Counted from the stretch's first letter, positions 1 to 5,198 are shown. The stretch: 5,206 nt of DNA from Campylobacteraceae bacterium (GCA_027011025.1 JALVAU010000483.1:1-5206); one strand, 5' to 3'. Notes: generated from the letters alone by a model not told the origin. Numbers and translations are program-made.

Positions 1-140
1 CATAAATACACATAAAATATAAATATTATCTAATAATATGATATAAATAATGATAAAATATACGATAAAATGTATAGAATTGTTAGAGGTACTTATTAAG
101 CCGTATTTTATGAAGATATTTTAGGAGACTGCTCTATTCT

Positions 141-167
141 TTGATTTCAATATATTTTTGATATAAT
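141..167 (+). promoter_or_regulatory. Probable sigma70-type promoter of efp
   Basis: A perfect TATAAT lies at 162-167, preceded by a T-rich run (151-159), which is the usual form of housekeeping promoters in Campylobacterota. TTGATT at 141-146 could act as a -35 element, but the 15-base spacer is short and this phylum often lacks a conserved -35. Transcription would begin near 174, leaving a leader of about 19 bases with GGAG (184-187) before the efp ATG. The rest of 1-140 is extremely AT-rich. It contains two GATAAAAT copies (52-59 and 64-71) and no gene I can support. Confidence 0.55.
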
Positions 168-192
168 CACATAAAACAGTATAGGAGTAGAT

Positions 193-756
193 ATGGCAAC
201 ATATTCGATGGGCGATTTAAAAAAAGGTTTAAAGATAGAGTTAAACGGAGTTCCTTATAAGATAACAGAATATCAACATGTAAAACCTGGCAAAGGTGCA
301 GCATTTGTAAGAGTAAAGATAAAATCGTATGCAAATGGAAAAGTTATAGAAAAGACATTTCATGCCGGTGATAAATGTGAAGCACCGGATTTAGAAGATA
401 AAACTATGCAGTATCTATATGATGATGGAGAACAGATGCAATTTATGGACAATGTTACTTATGACCAAATTGGCTTGACAAGAGACCAAGTAGGTGATGC
501 AGCTAATTGGATAGTTGATGGTATGAATGTTGATATGCTTTTTCACAATGGTAAACCCATAGGTGTAGATGCCCCGGCAGTAGTATCCTTGAAGATAGTC
601 GATACTCCACCGAATTTCAAGGGTGATTCACAAGGCGGAAAAAAACCAGCTACCCTAGAGAGTGGAGCAGTTGTTCAGATTCCATACCATGTGCTTGAAG
701 GCGATACTATAAGAGTAGATACTGCTAAGGGTGAATATTTAGAAAAGGTAAAATAA
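193..756 (+). CDS. efp: Translation elongation factor P (EF-P)
   Basis: EF-P binds ribosomes stalled on consecutive prolines, between the P and E sites, and promotes peptide-bond formation. The 187-residue protein has the normal length. It shows the N-terminal KOW-like domain (about 1-63) and two OB-type domains (about 66-128 and 130-187). The modification loop VKPGKG ends at Lys34-Gly35, the position that carries beta-lysine in E. coli EF-P. A lysine here argues for EpmA-type (or another lysine-directed) modification and against EarP rhamnosylation, which uses arginine. The C-terminal family signature spans 151-170 ([20 protein letters not shown]), and the ending GEYLEKVK is typical. The start is set by GGAG at 184-187, five bases before ATG, and by alignment from residue 1 with E. 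coli MATY. The protein itself contains a Pro-Pro pair (139-140). A DJ-1 family gene follows after 32 bases, so the two are probably cotranscribed. Identification is near certain. Confidence 0.98.
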   Translation: MATYSMGDLKKGLKIELNGVPYKITEYQHVKPGKGAAFVRVKIKSYANGKVIEKTFHAGDKCEAPDLEDKTMQYLYDDGEQMQFMDNVTYDQIGLTRDQVGDAANWIVDGMNVDMLFHNGKPIGVDAPAVVSLKIVDTPPNFKGDSQGGKKPATLESGAVVQIPYHVLEGDTIRVDTAKGEYLEKVK

Positions 757-788
757 GCTCAAATAACACTACATGTAAAGGAGAAATT

Positions 789-1331
789 ATGTCAAAAGTT
801 TTAGTGCCGTTGGCATCCGGTTTTGAAGAGATAGAGGCCATGAGTATTATAGATATTTTAAGAAGAGCTGATATTGATGTAGTTGTGGCAGGATTAGGCA
901 AAAAGCAAGTCGTTGGCGCACATGGGGTGAGAGTTCAGGCCGATGCTCACATAGAAGATATGAATAGTGATGAATTTGATATGATAGTGCTTCCGGGTGG
1001 ACTTCCTGGAGCTACAAATTTGCAAAAAGATGAGTATGTACAAAAACTTTTAAAAGATTTTGATAAACAAAATAAGTCAATAGGTGCTATTTGTGCTGCT
1101 CCGATAGCATTAGAGAGTGCAGGAGTGCTAAAAGAAAATTATACATGCTATCCGTCATTTGAAGCCAATATAAGAGAAGAGGGATATACAACTAGTCAAG
1201 ATGTAGTTAGTGATAAAAATATCATGACTTCTCGTGGACCTGCTACTGCTATGGCGTTTGGTTTGGCGATTGTTGCAAAGCTCTGCGGTGACGAAAAATC
1301 TTCCGAGATTAAGAGTCAATTATTATACTAA
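789..1331 (+). CDS. DJ-1/PfpI family protein (DJ-1/YajL type)
   Basis: This is a cytoplasmic protein of the DJ-1/ThiJ/YajL branch. Family members are small flavodoxin-like proteins linked to oxidative-stress protection, chaperoning and proposed deglycation or glyoxalase activity, and the exact reaction is disputed. At 180 residues it has the usual length. LASGFEEIEA (8-17) supplies Glu16, matching human DJ-1 Glu18. VLPGG (67-71) is the strand before the nucleophile region. AICAAP (100-105) holds the reactive Cys102, matching DJ-1 Cys106. YPS (121-123) aligns with the FPT region of YajL, and TSRGPATAM (147-155) is the conserved C-terminal motif. The Cys is followed by Ala rather than His, so it is not a PfpI-type peptidase with a Cys-His pair. 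AAGGAG (778-783), five bases before ATG, fixes the start. It lies 32 bases after efp with no terminator between, so it is likely the second gene of that operon. The specific cellular role is not known from the sequence. Confidence 0.93.
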   Translation: MSKVLVPLASGFEEIEAMSIIDILRRADIDVVVAGLGKKQVVGAHGVRVQADAHIEDMNSDEFDMIVLPGGLPGATNLQKDEYVQKLLKDFDKQNKSIGAICAAPIALESAGVLKENYTCYPSFEANIREEGYTTSQDVVSDKNIMTSRGPATAMAFGLAIVAKLCGDEKSSEIKSQLLY

Positions 1332-1348
1332 CTGACCTTGTTTGCTGA

Positions 1349-1357
1349 TGATATGAT
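1349..1357 (+). promoter_or_regulatory. Weak candidate promoter before the cytochrome gene
   Basis: TGATATGAT fits an extended -10 element (TGn plus TATGAT at 1352-1357) in the 63-base gap after the DJ-1 gene. Start of transcription would fall near 1364, about 31 bases before the cytochrome ATG. There is no convincing -35. I see no terminator in this gap, so the cytochrome gene may instead, or also, be read from the efp promoter. Confidence 0.3.
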
Positions 1358-1394
1358 ATAGCATGTAAGATTTGTTGTAAAGAAGGAGGAAAAT

Positions 1395-2093
1395 ATGAAG
1401 TTGTTGTTATCAGTTTTGGTTGTTTTTTTATTTATCGGTTGTTCTGATCAATCAAAAAAAGAGACAAAACAAGCTGAGCAGGTAGAAAAAAAAGTTGAAG
1501 TTCAAAAAGTTGTTCCTAAACCCAAAAAAGTTGAAGTAAAAAAAGTAGTTAAAAAAGAAGAGCCTAAGATAGAAAAAGTACAGAAAAAAGTACAAAAAGT
1601 TGTAACAAAAGTTAAAGAGACTACAAAAGAGATTGCAAAAGTTGCTACTAGTGTTACTAGCAGTCCAAAAGTCAAAAAAATTGTAAAAAAAGTAACAAAG
1701 GCGCTTGATTCTATTTCTACTAGTACAACTACACCAAAAACAGATACTGCTACCAAAAGTAATTCTGCCTCAGATATACAAAAAACAGCAGCCGGACTCT
1801 TGGCAGGTTTTGGCGTAGCAACTGCCCCGACGCAAAAAAAGAAGAGCACTATTGATGGTGTAGCACTTTTTAAATCAAAATGTTCATCTTGCCATGGAGC
1901 AAAAGCACAAAACAAAGCTCTTGGCAAATCTCAAGTCATAGCAGGTTGGGATAGCAAAAAAATCAGCAATGCTCTACATGGATACAAAAAAGGCACTTAT
2001 GGTGGTGCTATGAAAACCATCATGAAAGGTCAAGCATCCAAATTAAGTGATGCACAAATCTCTGCCTTGGCAAATGCTATATCAAAATTTTAA
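1395..2093 (+). CDS. Lipoprotein monoheme cytochrome c (c553-like) on a Lys/Val-rich tether
   Basis: This is a predicted exported electron carrier anchored to a membrane by lipid. Residues 1-15 form a hydrophobic signal peptide ending in FIGC, so Cys16 is the likely lipidated residue; Phe at -3 of the lipobox is less common than Leu. Residues 21-104 are low-complexity, with 28 Lys in 84 residues mixed with Val and Glu in KKV-type repeats, like the periplasmic linkers of TonB or TolA. A Ser/Thr-rich linker follows (about 106-125). The cytochrome domain is about 153-232: CSSCH at 163-167 binds heme through Cys163, Cys166 and His167. YGGAMKTIM (202-210) aligns with Desulfovibrio c553, making Met210 the likely axial ligand. 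The C-terminal LSDAQISALANAIS helix is typical. AAGGAGG (1383-1389) five bases before ATG sets the start. The repeats also show in DNA: a 14-base sequence recurs at 1488-1501 and 1524-1537, with several A7-A8 runs. The partner is unknown; a bc1 complex or cbb3-type oxidase would be a reasonable guess. Confidence 0.9.
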   Translation: MKLLLSVLVVFLFIGCSDQSKKETKQAEQVEKKVEVQKVVPKPKKVEVKKVVKKEEPKIEKVQKKVQKVVTKVKETTKEIAKVATSVTSSPKVKKIVKKVTKALDSISTSTTTPKTDTATKSNSASDIQKTAAGLLAGFGVATAPTQKKKSTIDGVALFKSKCSSCHGAKAQNKALGKSQVIAGWDSKKISNALHGYKKGTYGGAMKTIMKGQASKLSDAQISALANAISKF

Positions 2094-2098
2094 ACACC

Positions 2099-2117
2099 AG
2101 GAGGGCAAGCCCCTCCT
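2099..2117 (+). terminator. GC-rich hairpin after the cytochrome gene, possible terminator
   Basis: AGGAGGG (2099-2105) and CCCTCCT (2111-2117) form a perfect 7-bp stem with a 5-base loop, starting five bases after the cytochrome stop codon. It is the only strongly GC-rich stem in the gap. No T-run follows directly; the nearest is TTTTT at 2153-2157. It is therefore either an atypical terminator or an mRNA 3'-end stabiliser. Its 3' arm shares CCT (2115-2117) with the CCTAGG of the next inverted repeat, so the two structures cannot both form fully. Confidence 0.5.
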
Positions 2118-2176
2118 AGGCATGGTAAATCAAAACTAATATTGAAAGAGGATTTTTATTTACCACATTTCCTAGG
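2115..2176. repeat. Nested imperfect inverted repeat between the two operons
   Basis: Two copies of CCTAGG (2115-2120 and 2171-2176), itself a palindrome, flank a longer dyad. TGGTAAAT (2123-2130) pairs with ATTTACCA (2158-2165). Past one C/T mismatch the pairing continues with AAAA (2132-2135) against TTTT (2153-2156). The central loop is about 17 bases, and the spacers between CCTAGG and the inner arms are unequal (2 and 5 bases). It could be a bidirectional terminator-like structure, a short non-autonomous palindromic element, or a regulatory RNA fold. The sequence does not say which. No open reading frame lies inside. Confidence 0.55.
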
Positions 2177-2192
2177 TACTTATGTTAAATTA

Positions 2193-2201
2193 TGCTAGAA
2201 T
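2193..2201 (+). promoter_or_regulatory. Extended -10 promoter predicting a leaderless mRNA
   Basis: TGCTAGAAT is an extended -10 element (TG, one base, then TAGAAT at 2196-2201). Exactly six bases separate the hexamer from the ATG at 2208, so standard geometry puts +1 on the A of the start codon. No purine-rich ribosome binding site lies upstream of that ATG. No good -35 is visible, as is common in Campylobacterota. Leaderless mRNAs have been mapped in Helicobacter pylori, so the idea is plausible in this phylum but unproven here. Confidence 0.5.
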
Positions 2202-2207
2202 TCTCTC

Positions 2208-3050
2208 ATGAATAAAAATATACAAATAGGTCAAATCAACACTCTAGAGATAGATAGGATTACAGATCACGGACTATTTCTTTTAAGCGAAGAAGGCGAA
2301 GATGTACTCTTGCCAAATGCTTATGTGACAGATGAGATGAAAATAGGTGAATTGATAAAAGTTTTCATATATACCGACTCTGAAGATAGGCTTATAGCCA
2401 CTACTCTTCGGCCAAAAGCGATGCTTGATGAGTTTGGATATATGGAAGTGGTCGATGTCGCTCCTTTTGGAGCTTTTGTGGATTGGGGTTTGCCAAAAGA
2501 CCTCTTTGTGCCAAAAGCTTTGCAAAGAATTCCTTTAAAAGTCGGTATGAAGTTTCTCTTTAGAGTTTGCCTTGATAAAGAGACAAACCGTTTGGTGGGA
2601 GCACATAAATTTAAAAACTACATAAGAGATGATGTAGAGGAACTCGAAGTCAATCAACAAGTTGACATAATCATAAGAGAAAAAACACCATTAGGATTTA
2701 AAGTCATAGTGAACAATCTCTATGAAGCTATGATTTTTCACAATGAAATCTTTGAAGATATATGGATAGGGCAAAAGAAGAGGGCTTATGTCAAAAAGAT
2801 AAGAAGCGACAAAAAGCTTGATATCTCGCTTCAGCCTATAGGCAAGAAAAATGCTGATACAGCCGCAGGAAGAGTTGAAAAAGTCTTGAGAGAAAACGGT
2901 GGAAGACTGGAGTTTAACTACAAAAGTTCGCCCGAAGATGTAAAGAAAAGATTTAATCTTAGCAAAAAGAACTACAAAAGAGCACTAACGACTTTGATAG
3001 ACGAGAAAATCATCACGCTAGATGAGGGTGGGATTTGCCTAAATCATTAG
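2208..3050 (+). CDS. CvfB/YitL-like S1-domain RNA-binding protein
   Basis: This is a predicted cytoplasmic RNA-binding protein of the family of S. aureus CvfB (conserved virulence factor B) and B. subtilis YitL. CvfB affects expression of virulence genes and binds RNA; no enzymatic activity is expected. At 280 residues it has the family's length and layout: three S1-type beta-barrels at about 5-66, 75-133 and 147-208, then a winged helix at about 216-277. Recognisable pieces are GLFLLSEEGEDVLLPN (22-37), the TDSEDRLIAT turn (56-65), FGAFVDWGLPKDLFVP (87-102), and SSPEDVKKRFNLSKKNYKRA (240-259) in the winged helix. The ATG at 2208 lacks a Shine-Dalgarno sequence, but homology begins right after it (IGQINTLEIDR), so the start is probably right and the mRNA may be leaderless. 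The last 16 bases overlap the next gene, which implies co-translation. The RNA target is unknown. Confidence 0.92.
   Translation: MNKNIQIGQINTLEIDRITDHGLFLLSEEGEDVLLPNAYVTDEMKIGELIKVFIYTDSEDRLIATTLRPKAMLDEFGYMEVVDVAPFGAFVDWGLPKDLFVPKALQRIPLKVGMKFLFRVCLDKETNRLVGAHKFKNYIRDDVEELEVNQQVDIIIREKTPLGFKVIVNNLYEAMIFHNEIFEDIWIGQKKRAYVKKIRSDKKLDISLQPIGKKNADTAAGRVEKVLRENGGRLEFNYKSSPEDVKKRFNLSKKNYKRALTTLIDEKIITLDEGGICLNH
3024..3037 (+). promoter_or_regulatory. Ribosome binding site and TTG start of the flavoprotein gene
   Basis: GAGG (3024-3027) sits seven bases before TTG (3035-3037), inside the end of the preceding gene. An in-frame TGA at 3023-3025 closes the frame just upstream, and no ATG or GTG occurs before the FAD-binding motif. 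TTG 3035 is therefore the only reasonable start. Confidence 0.65.
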
Positions 3051-4240
3051 CCATCATTGGAGCAGGAGCTTCAGGACTGCTAGCTGCCATAGTAGCTTCA
3101 AGAAGAGGAGTGAAGGTCAGAATTTTTGAGAAAAACAATAAAATCGGCAAAAAGATACTAGCTACGGGAAATGGCAGATGCAACATAACAAATCAAACCA
3201 TCAAAACACAGAATTATCACGGTTTAAACCCCAAGTTTGTAAATATAGCCATTGATAGATTTAACACCTCTACATGTAGAGCTTTTTTCCAGAAACTTGG
3301 CATAGAGATGATAGAGGGTCAAAAAGGAAGACTATACCCCAAAAGCCTACACTCTTCAAGTGTGGTAAATCTTTTGGTTTATGAATGCGAGAGATTGGGA
3401 GTAGAGTTCTTTTTAGATACATTGGTAGAGTCGATAAGCACAGATACCGATGGATTTGCTCTACATGTAGAGGGCAAAATTTATCATAGCTCATCCGTGT
3501 TGATAGCAACAGGTGGGCTTGCTATGCCCACTCTTGGTGCTAGTAGAAGCGGATATGAGTTTGCAAAGAGTTTTGGGCATAGTATAACTCCGACTTTTGC
3601 TTCGCTTGTTCAACTTGAGTGTGATGAAAATCTAAGAGATATAAATGGCGTAAAAATTCAAGGCAATATAGAAGTTTTAAGTGATAAAAGAGTAGTCATA
3701 TCTGCACAAGGTGATATACTTTTTACAAATTACGGACTCTCAGGCTCGGCGATTTTAGATGTCAGCAGAGAGGTTGGCAAGCTTTTGCAAAACAGAGATG
3801 AAGTAGGTATAAGTATAGATTTATTTAGCGAATACTCAAGAGAACAACTTAAAAATATACTCTCTAAAAGAGCAAAAAACTCAAATGGTAAAACTCTCTC
3901 TTTGTGGCTTGATGGCTTTATAAATCCAAAGTTAGCAAAGTTTTTAGCAAAAAATATAGATATAAAAAATGCCGATAATTTAAACTCAAAAGATTTGGTG
4001 CGTTTGGCCTATATGCTCAAAAATCTAAAATTCAAAGCAATCTCCACAAGAGGCTTTAAGAGTGCAGAGGTAACAGCCGGTGGAGTAAATACAGATGAGA
4101 TAAATCCAAAAACTTTTGAATCTAAACTGCAAAGAGGACTATACTTTAGCGGAGAAGTGCTAGATATAGATGCGGATTGTGGTGGTTACAACCTGCACTG
4201 GGCATGGGCAAGTGGATATAGCGTAGGTATGTCTATTTGA
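3035..4240 (+). CDS. HI0933/YhiN-family NAD(P)/FAD-dependent oxidoreductase
   Basis: This is a cytoplasmic flavoenzyme of the HI0933/YhiN (TIGR00275-type) family, often auto-annotated as BaiN. To my knowledge E. coli YhiN (RdsA) was recently reported as the dihydrouridine synthase for position 2449 of 23S rRNA; an equivalent role here is inference. At 401 residues the length is normal. The Rossmann dinucleotide fold opens with GAGASG (9-14) and has Glu32 at the end of the second strand as the adenosine-ribose ligand. GKKILATGNGRCNITN (38-53) is the family hallmark. ATGG (158-161) is the second FAD contact. GDILFTNYGLSGSAIL (226-241) is the conserved middle motif, and FSGEVLDIDADCGGYNLHWA (371-390) is the C-terminal FAD-binding motif. 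The gene starts at TTG, overlaps the S1-protein gene by 16 bases, and its TGA overlaps the TTG of the next gene. Two copies of a 14-bp palindrome lie within it. Family assignment is firm; the substrate is not. Confidence 0.95.
   Translation: MPKSLAIIGAGASGLLAAIVASRRGVKVRIFEKNNKIGKKILATGNGRCNITNQTIKTQNYHGLNPKFVNIAIDRFNTSTCRAFFQKLGIEMIEGQKGRLYPKSLHSSSVVNLLVYECERLGVEFFLDTLVESISTDTDGFALHVEGKIYHSSSVLIATGGLAMPTLGASRSGYEFAKSFGHSITPTFASLVQLECDENLRDINGVKIQGNIEVLSDKRVVISAQGDILFTNYGLSGSAILDVSREVGKLLQNRDEVGISIDLFSEYSREQLKNILSKRAKNSNGKTLSLWLDGFINPKLAKFLAKNIDIKNADNLNSKDLVRLAYMLKNLKFKAISTRGFKSAEVTAGGVNTDEINPKTFESKLQRGLYFSGEVLDIDADCGGYNLHWAWASGYSVGMSI
3268..3281. repeat. Perfect 14-bp palindrome, copy 1
   Basis: CTCTACATGTAGAG is its own reverse complement. 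It lies in the flavoprotein gene over residues 78-83 (TSTCRA), with the first C in the third codon position. An identical copy lies 191 bases downstream in a different codon phase. A half-site, CTCTACATG, also occurs at 1972-1980 in the cytochrome gene. Confidence 0.8.
3459..3472. repeat. Perfect 14-bp palindrome, copy 2
   Basis: This is identical to the copy at 3268-3281 (CTCTACATGTAGAG) but read in another codon phase, here encoding ALHVE (residues 142-146). The repeat therefore cannot be explained by a repeated peptide. The flanks differ from copy 1, so only the palindrome itself is duplicated. Confidence 0.8.
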
Positions 4241-5148
4241 TAAAGAGATATATAACCCCATATGGCATGACAAAACCCCCTACAAGAGAGGTTTTCAAGT
4301 GGAAATTGGGTGTTTTTTTTAGTAAAAAACGAGAACATGTAGCCGATGATGACTTTAGACTCAAAGTAAATTTTATAGATAAGGATGATTTAGACATCAA
4401 AGAAGATTTTATCATCTGGCTTGGGCATGCCTCATTTTATATGCAAATTGACGGTGTGAAACTACTGTGTGATCCAGTGCTTGGTGATATACCTTTTGTT
4501 TCAAGAATGGTTGAATTTCCTATAAATCCAGAGGATTTAAGTCCTGATATCATCTTGATAAGCCACGGGCATTTTGATCATCTGGACTTAAAGTCGCTAG
4601 AAAAATTAGATATCTATGCTAAGAAGGTTAAGATTATTACGCCTTCTGGTTTAGCTGCATACATAAAAAAAGATGCCGACATCAAGGAGTTAGCTTGGTA
4701 TGAAGAGATAAATGTCTCAGGACTCCGCATCACTTCCGTTCCCGCTTCACACTGGCATAGGAGAGGACTGTTTGACTTCAACAAAGCATTATGGTGTAGT
4801 TTTGTCATAAAATCTAAAAACAGGACTATATTTTTTGCGGGAGACACGGCATTTAACCAACATCTTAAAGAGATAAAATCCAAAAACTTTCAAATAGACA
4901 CAGCCCTGATGCCCATAGGCGCCTACAAACCAATCCAAATCATGAAACAAAGTCACCTAAACCCCCAAGAGGCCCTTAGTGCCACCGAAATCTTAGGTGC
5001 AAAAATGATGATACCCTACCACTATGGAACATTTAAACTATCTGACGAACCCATAGGCGAACCCCACTCATGGATAAAAAGACTAGCAAAACAGAGTAAA
5101 ATAAAAATCAAAGTTTTAGAAGTCGGTGAAATTTTGAAAGATTTTTAA
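4237..5148 (+). CDS. Metallo-beta-lactamase-fold hydrolase, NAPE-PLD-like
   Basis: This is a cytoplasmic zinc-dependent hydrolase closest to the N-acylphosphatidylethanolamine phospholipase D/UlaG group. There is no signal peptide or membrane segment. WLGHASFYMQIDG (61-73) and CDPVLGD (78-84) match the family's N-terminal strand pair. SHGHFDH (109-115) gives zinc ligands His110, His112, Asp114 and His115. PASHW (169-173) gives His172, AGDT (201-204) gives the bridging Asp203, and PYHYGTF (260-266) gives His262. IGAYKPIQIMKQSHLNPQEA (227-246) resembles the corresponding segment of human NAPE-PLD. All metal ligands are present, so it should be active, but bacterial members have varied or unknown substrates. 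Start: TTG at 4237 overlaps the previous TGA and retains ITPYGMTKPP, which I judge to be conserved. ATG at 4267 is the alternative but has no ribosome binding site. A T8 run (4313-4320) lies early in the gene. It is the last gene of the operon. Confidence 0.94.
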   Translation: MIKRYITPYGMTKPPTREVFKWKLGVFFSKKREHVADDDFRLKVNFIDKDDLDIKEDFIIWLGHASFYMQIDGVKLLCDPVLGDIPFVSRMVEFPINPEDLSPDIILISHGHFDHLDLKSLEKLDIYAKKVKIITPSGLAAYIKKDADIKELAWYEEINVSGLRITSVPASHWHRRGLFDFNKALWCSFVIKSKNRTIFFAGDTAFNQHLKEIKSKNFQIDTALMPIGAYKPIQIMKQSHLNPQEALSATEILGAKMMIPYHYGTFKLSDEPIGEPHSWIKRLAKQSKIKIKVLEVGEILKDF

Positions 5149-5168
5149 CTATGGTAATAACACCATAG
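5149..5168 (+). terminator. Hairpin immediately after the operon, possible weak terminator
   Basis: CTATGGT (5149-5155) pairs perfectly with ACCATAG (5162-5168) across a 6-base loop and begins on the first base after the stop codon of the hydrolase gene. No T-run follows, so it is not a textbook intrinsic terminator. Its position at the operon end suggests termination or 3'-end protection. Confidence 0.45.
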
Positions 5169-5169
5169 C

Positions 5170-5194
5170 TATAGAATTTAATAAAACTTCTATA
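5170..5194. repeat. Second small inverted repeat overlapping a -10 box
   Basis: TATAGAA (5170-5176) pairs with TTCTATA (5188-5194). If C5187 is bulged out, the inner TTT (5177-5179) can also pair with AAA (5184-5186), leaving a 4-base loop. The right arm runs into the TATAAT at 5193-5198. In such AT-rich DNA a chance match is possible. Confidence 0.4.
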
Positions 5195-5198
5195 TAAT
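5193..5198 (+). promoter_or_regulatory. Candidate -10 box for a gene beyond the window
   Basis: TATAAT followed by ACCAAAAT fits the end of a Campylobacterota promoter, with transcription starting near 5205. There is no TGn extension or recognisable -35. The gene it would serve lies outside the window, so this is only a candidate. Confidence 0.4.

Noticed and set aside
23..60. AT-only inverted repeat and AATAATGATAA stretch that could suggest a Fur-type box
   Set aside because: The region is so AT-rich that such matches are expected by chance, and it is more than 100 bases from the efp promoter.
1..192. Possible small gene or structured RNA upstream of efp
   Set aside because: Short ATG frames end within a few codons, no stable GC-containing stem is visible, and no tRNA-like or riboswitch-like elements are seen.
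1415..1710. TonB or TolA identity for the Lys-rich part of the cytochrome protein
   Set aside because: The resemblance is only compositional. The C-terminal domain is a heme-binding cytochrome, not a TonB or TolA domain.
1502..1927. 141-residue open frame on the - strand opposite the cytochrome gene
   Set aside because: It is the antisense shadow of the Lys/Val repeats (poly-A codons read as Phe/Thr/Val). The + strand has a strong ribosome binding site, a lipobox and CSSCH.
2283..2525. 80-residue open frame on the - strand within the S1-protein gene
   Set aside because: No recognisable domain or ribosome binding site; it lies wholly opposite a well-supported gene.
3270..3509. 79-residue open frame on the - strand within the flavoprotein gene
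   Set aside because: It is opposite conserved coding sequence and has no recognisable features of its own.
4267..4269. ATG as alternative start of the hydrolase
   Set aside because: No ribosome binding site is placed for it, and it would remove ITPYG, which looks like a conserved N-terminal segment. TTG 4237 also gives coupling with the preceding gene. It remains possible.
4233..4415. 60-residue open frame on the - strand at the start of the hydrolase gene
   Set aside because: Low-complexity Ser/Leu/Lys composition, antisense to coding sequence, no support.
4614..4883. 89-residue open frame on the - strand within the hydrolase gene
   Set aside because: Antisense to the zinc-binding core; no motif or initiation signal.
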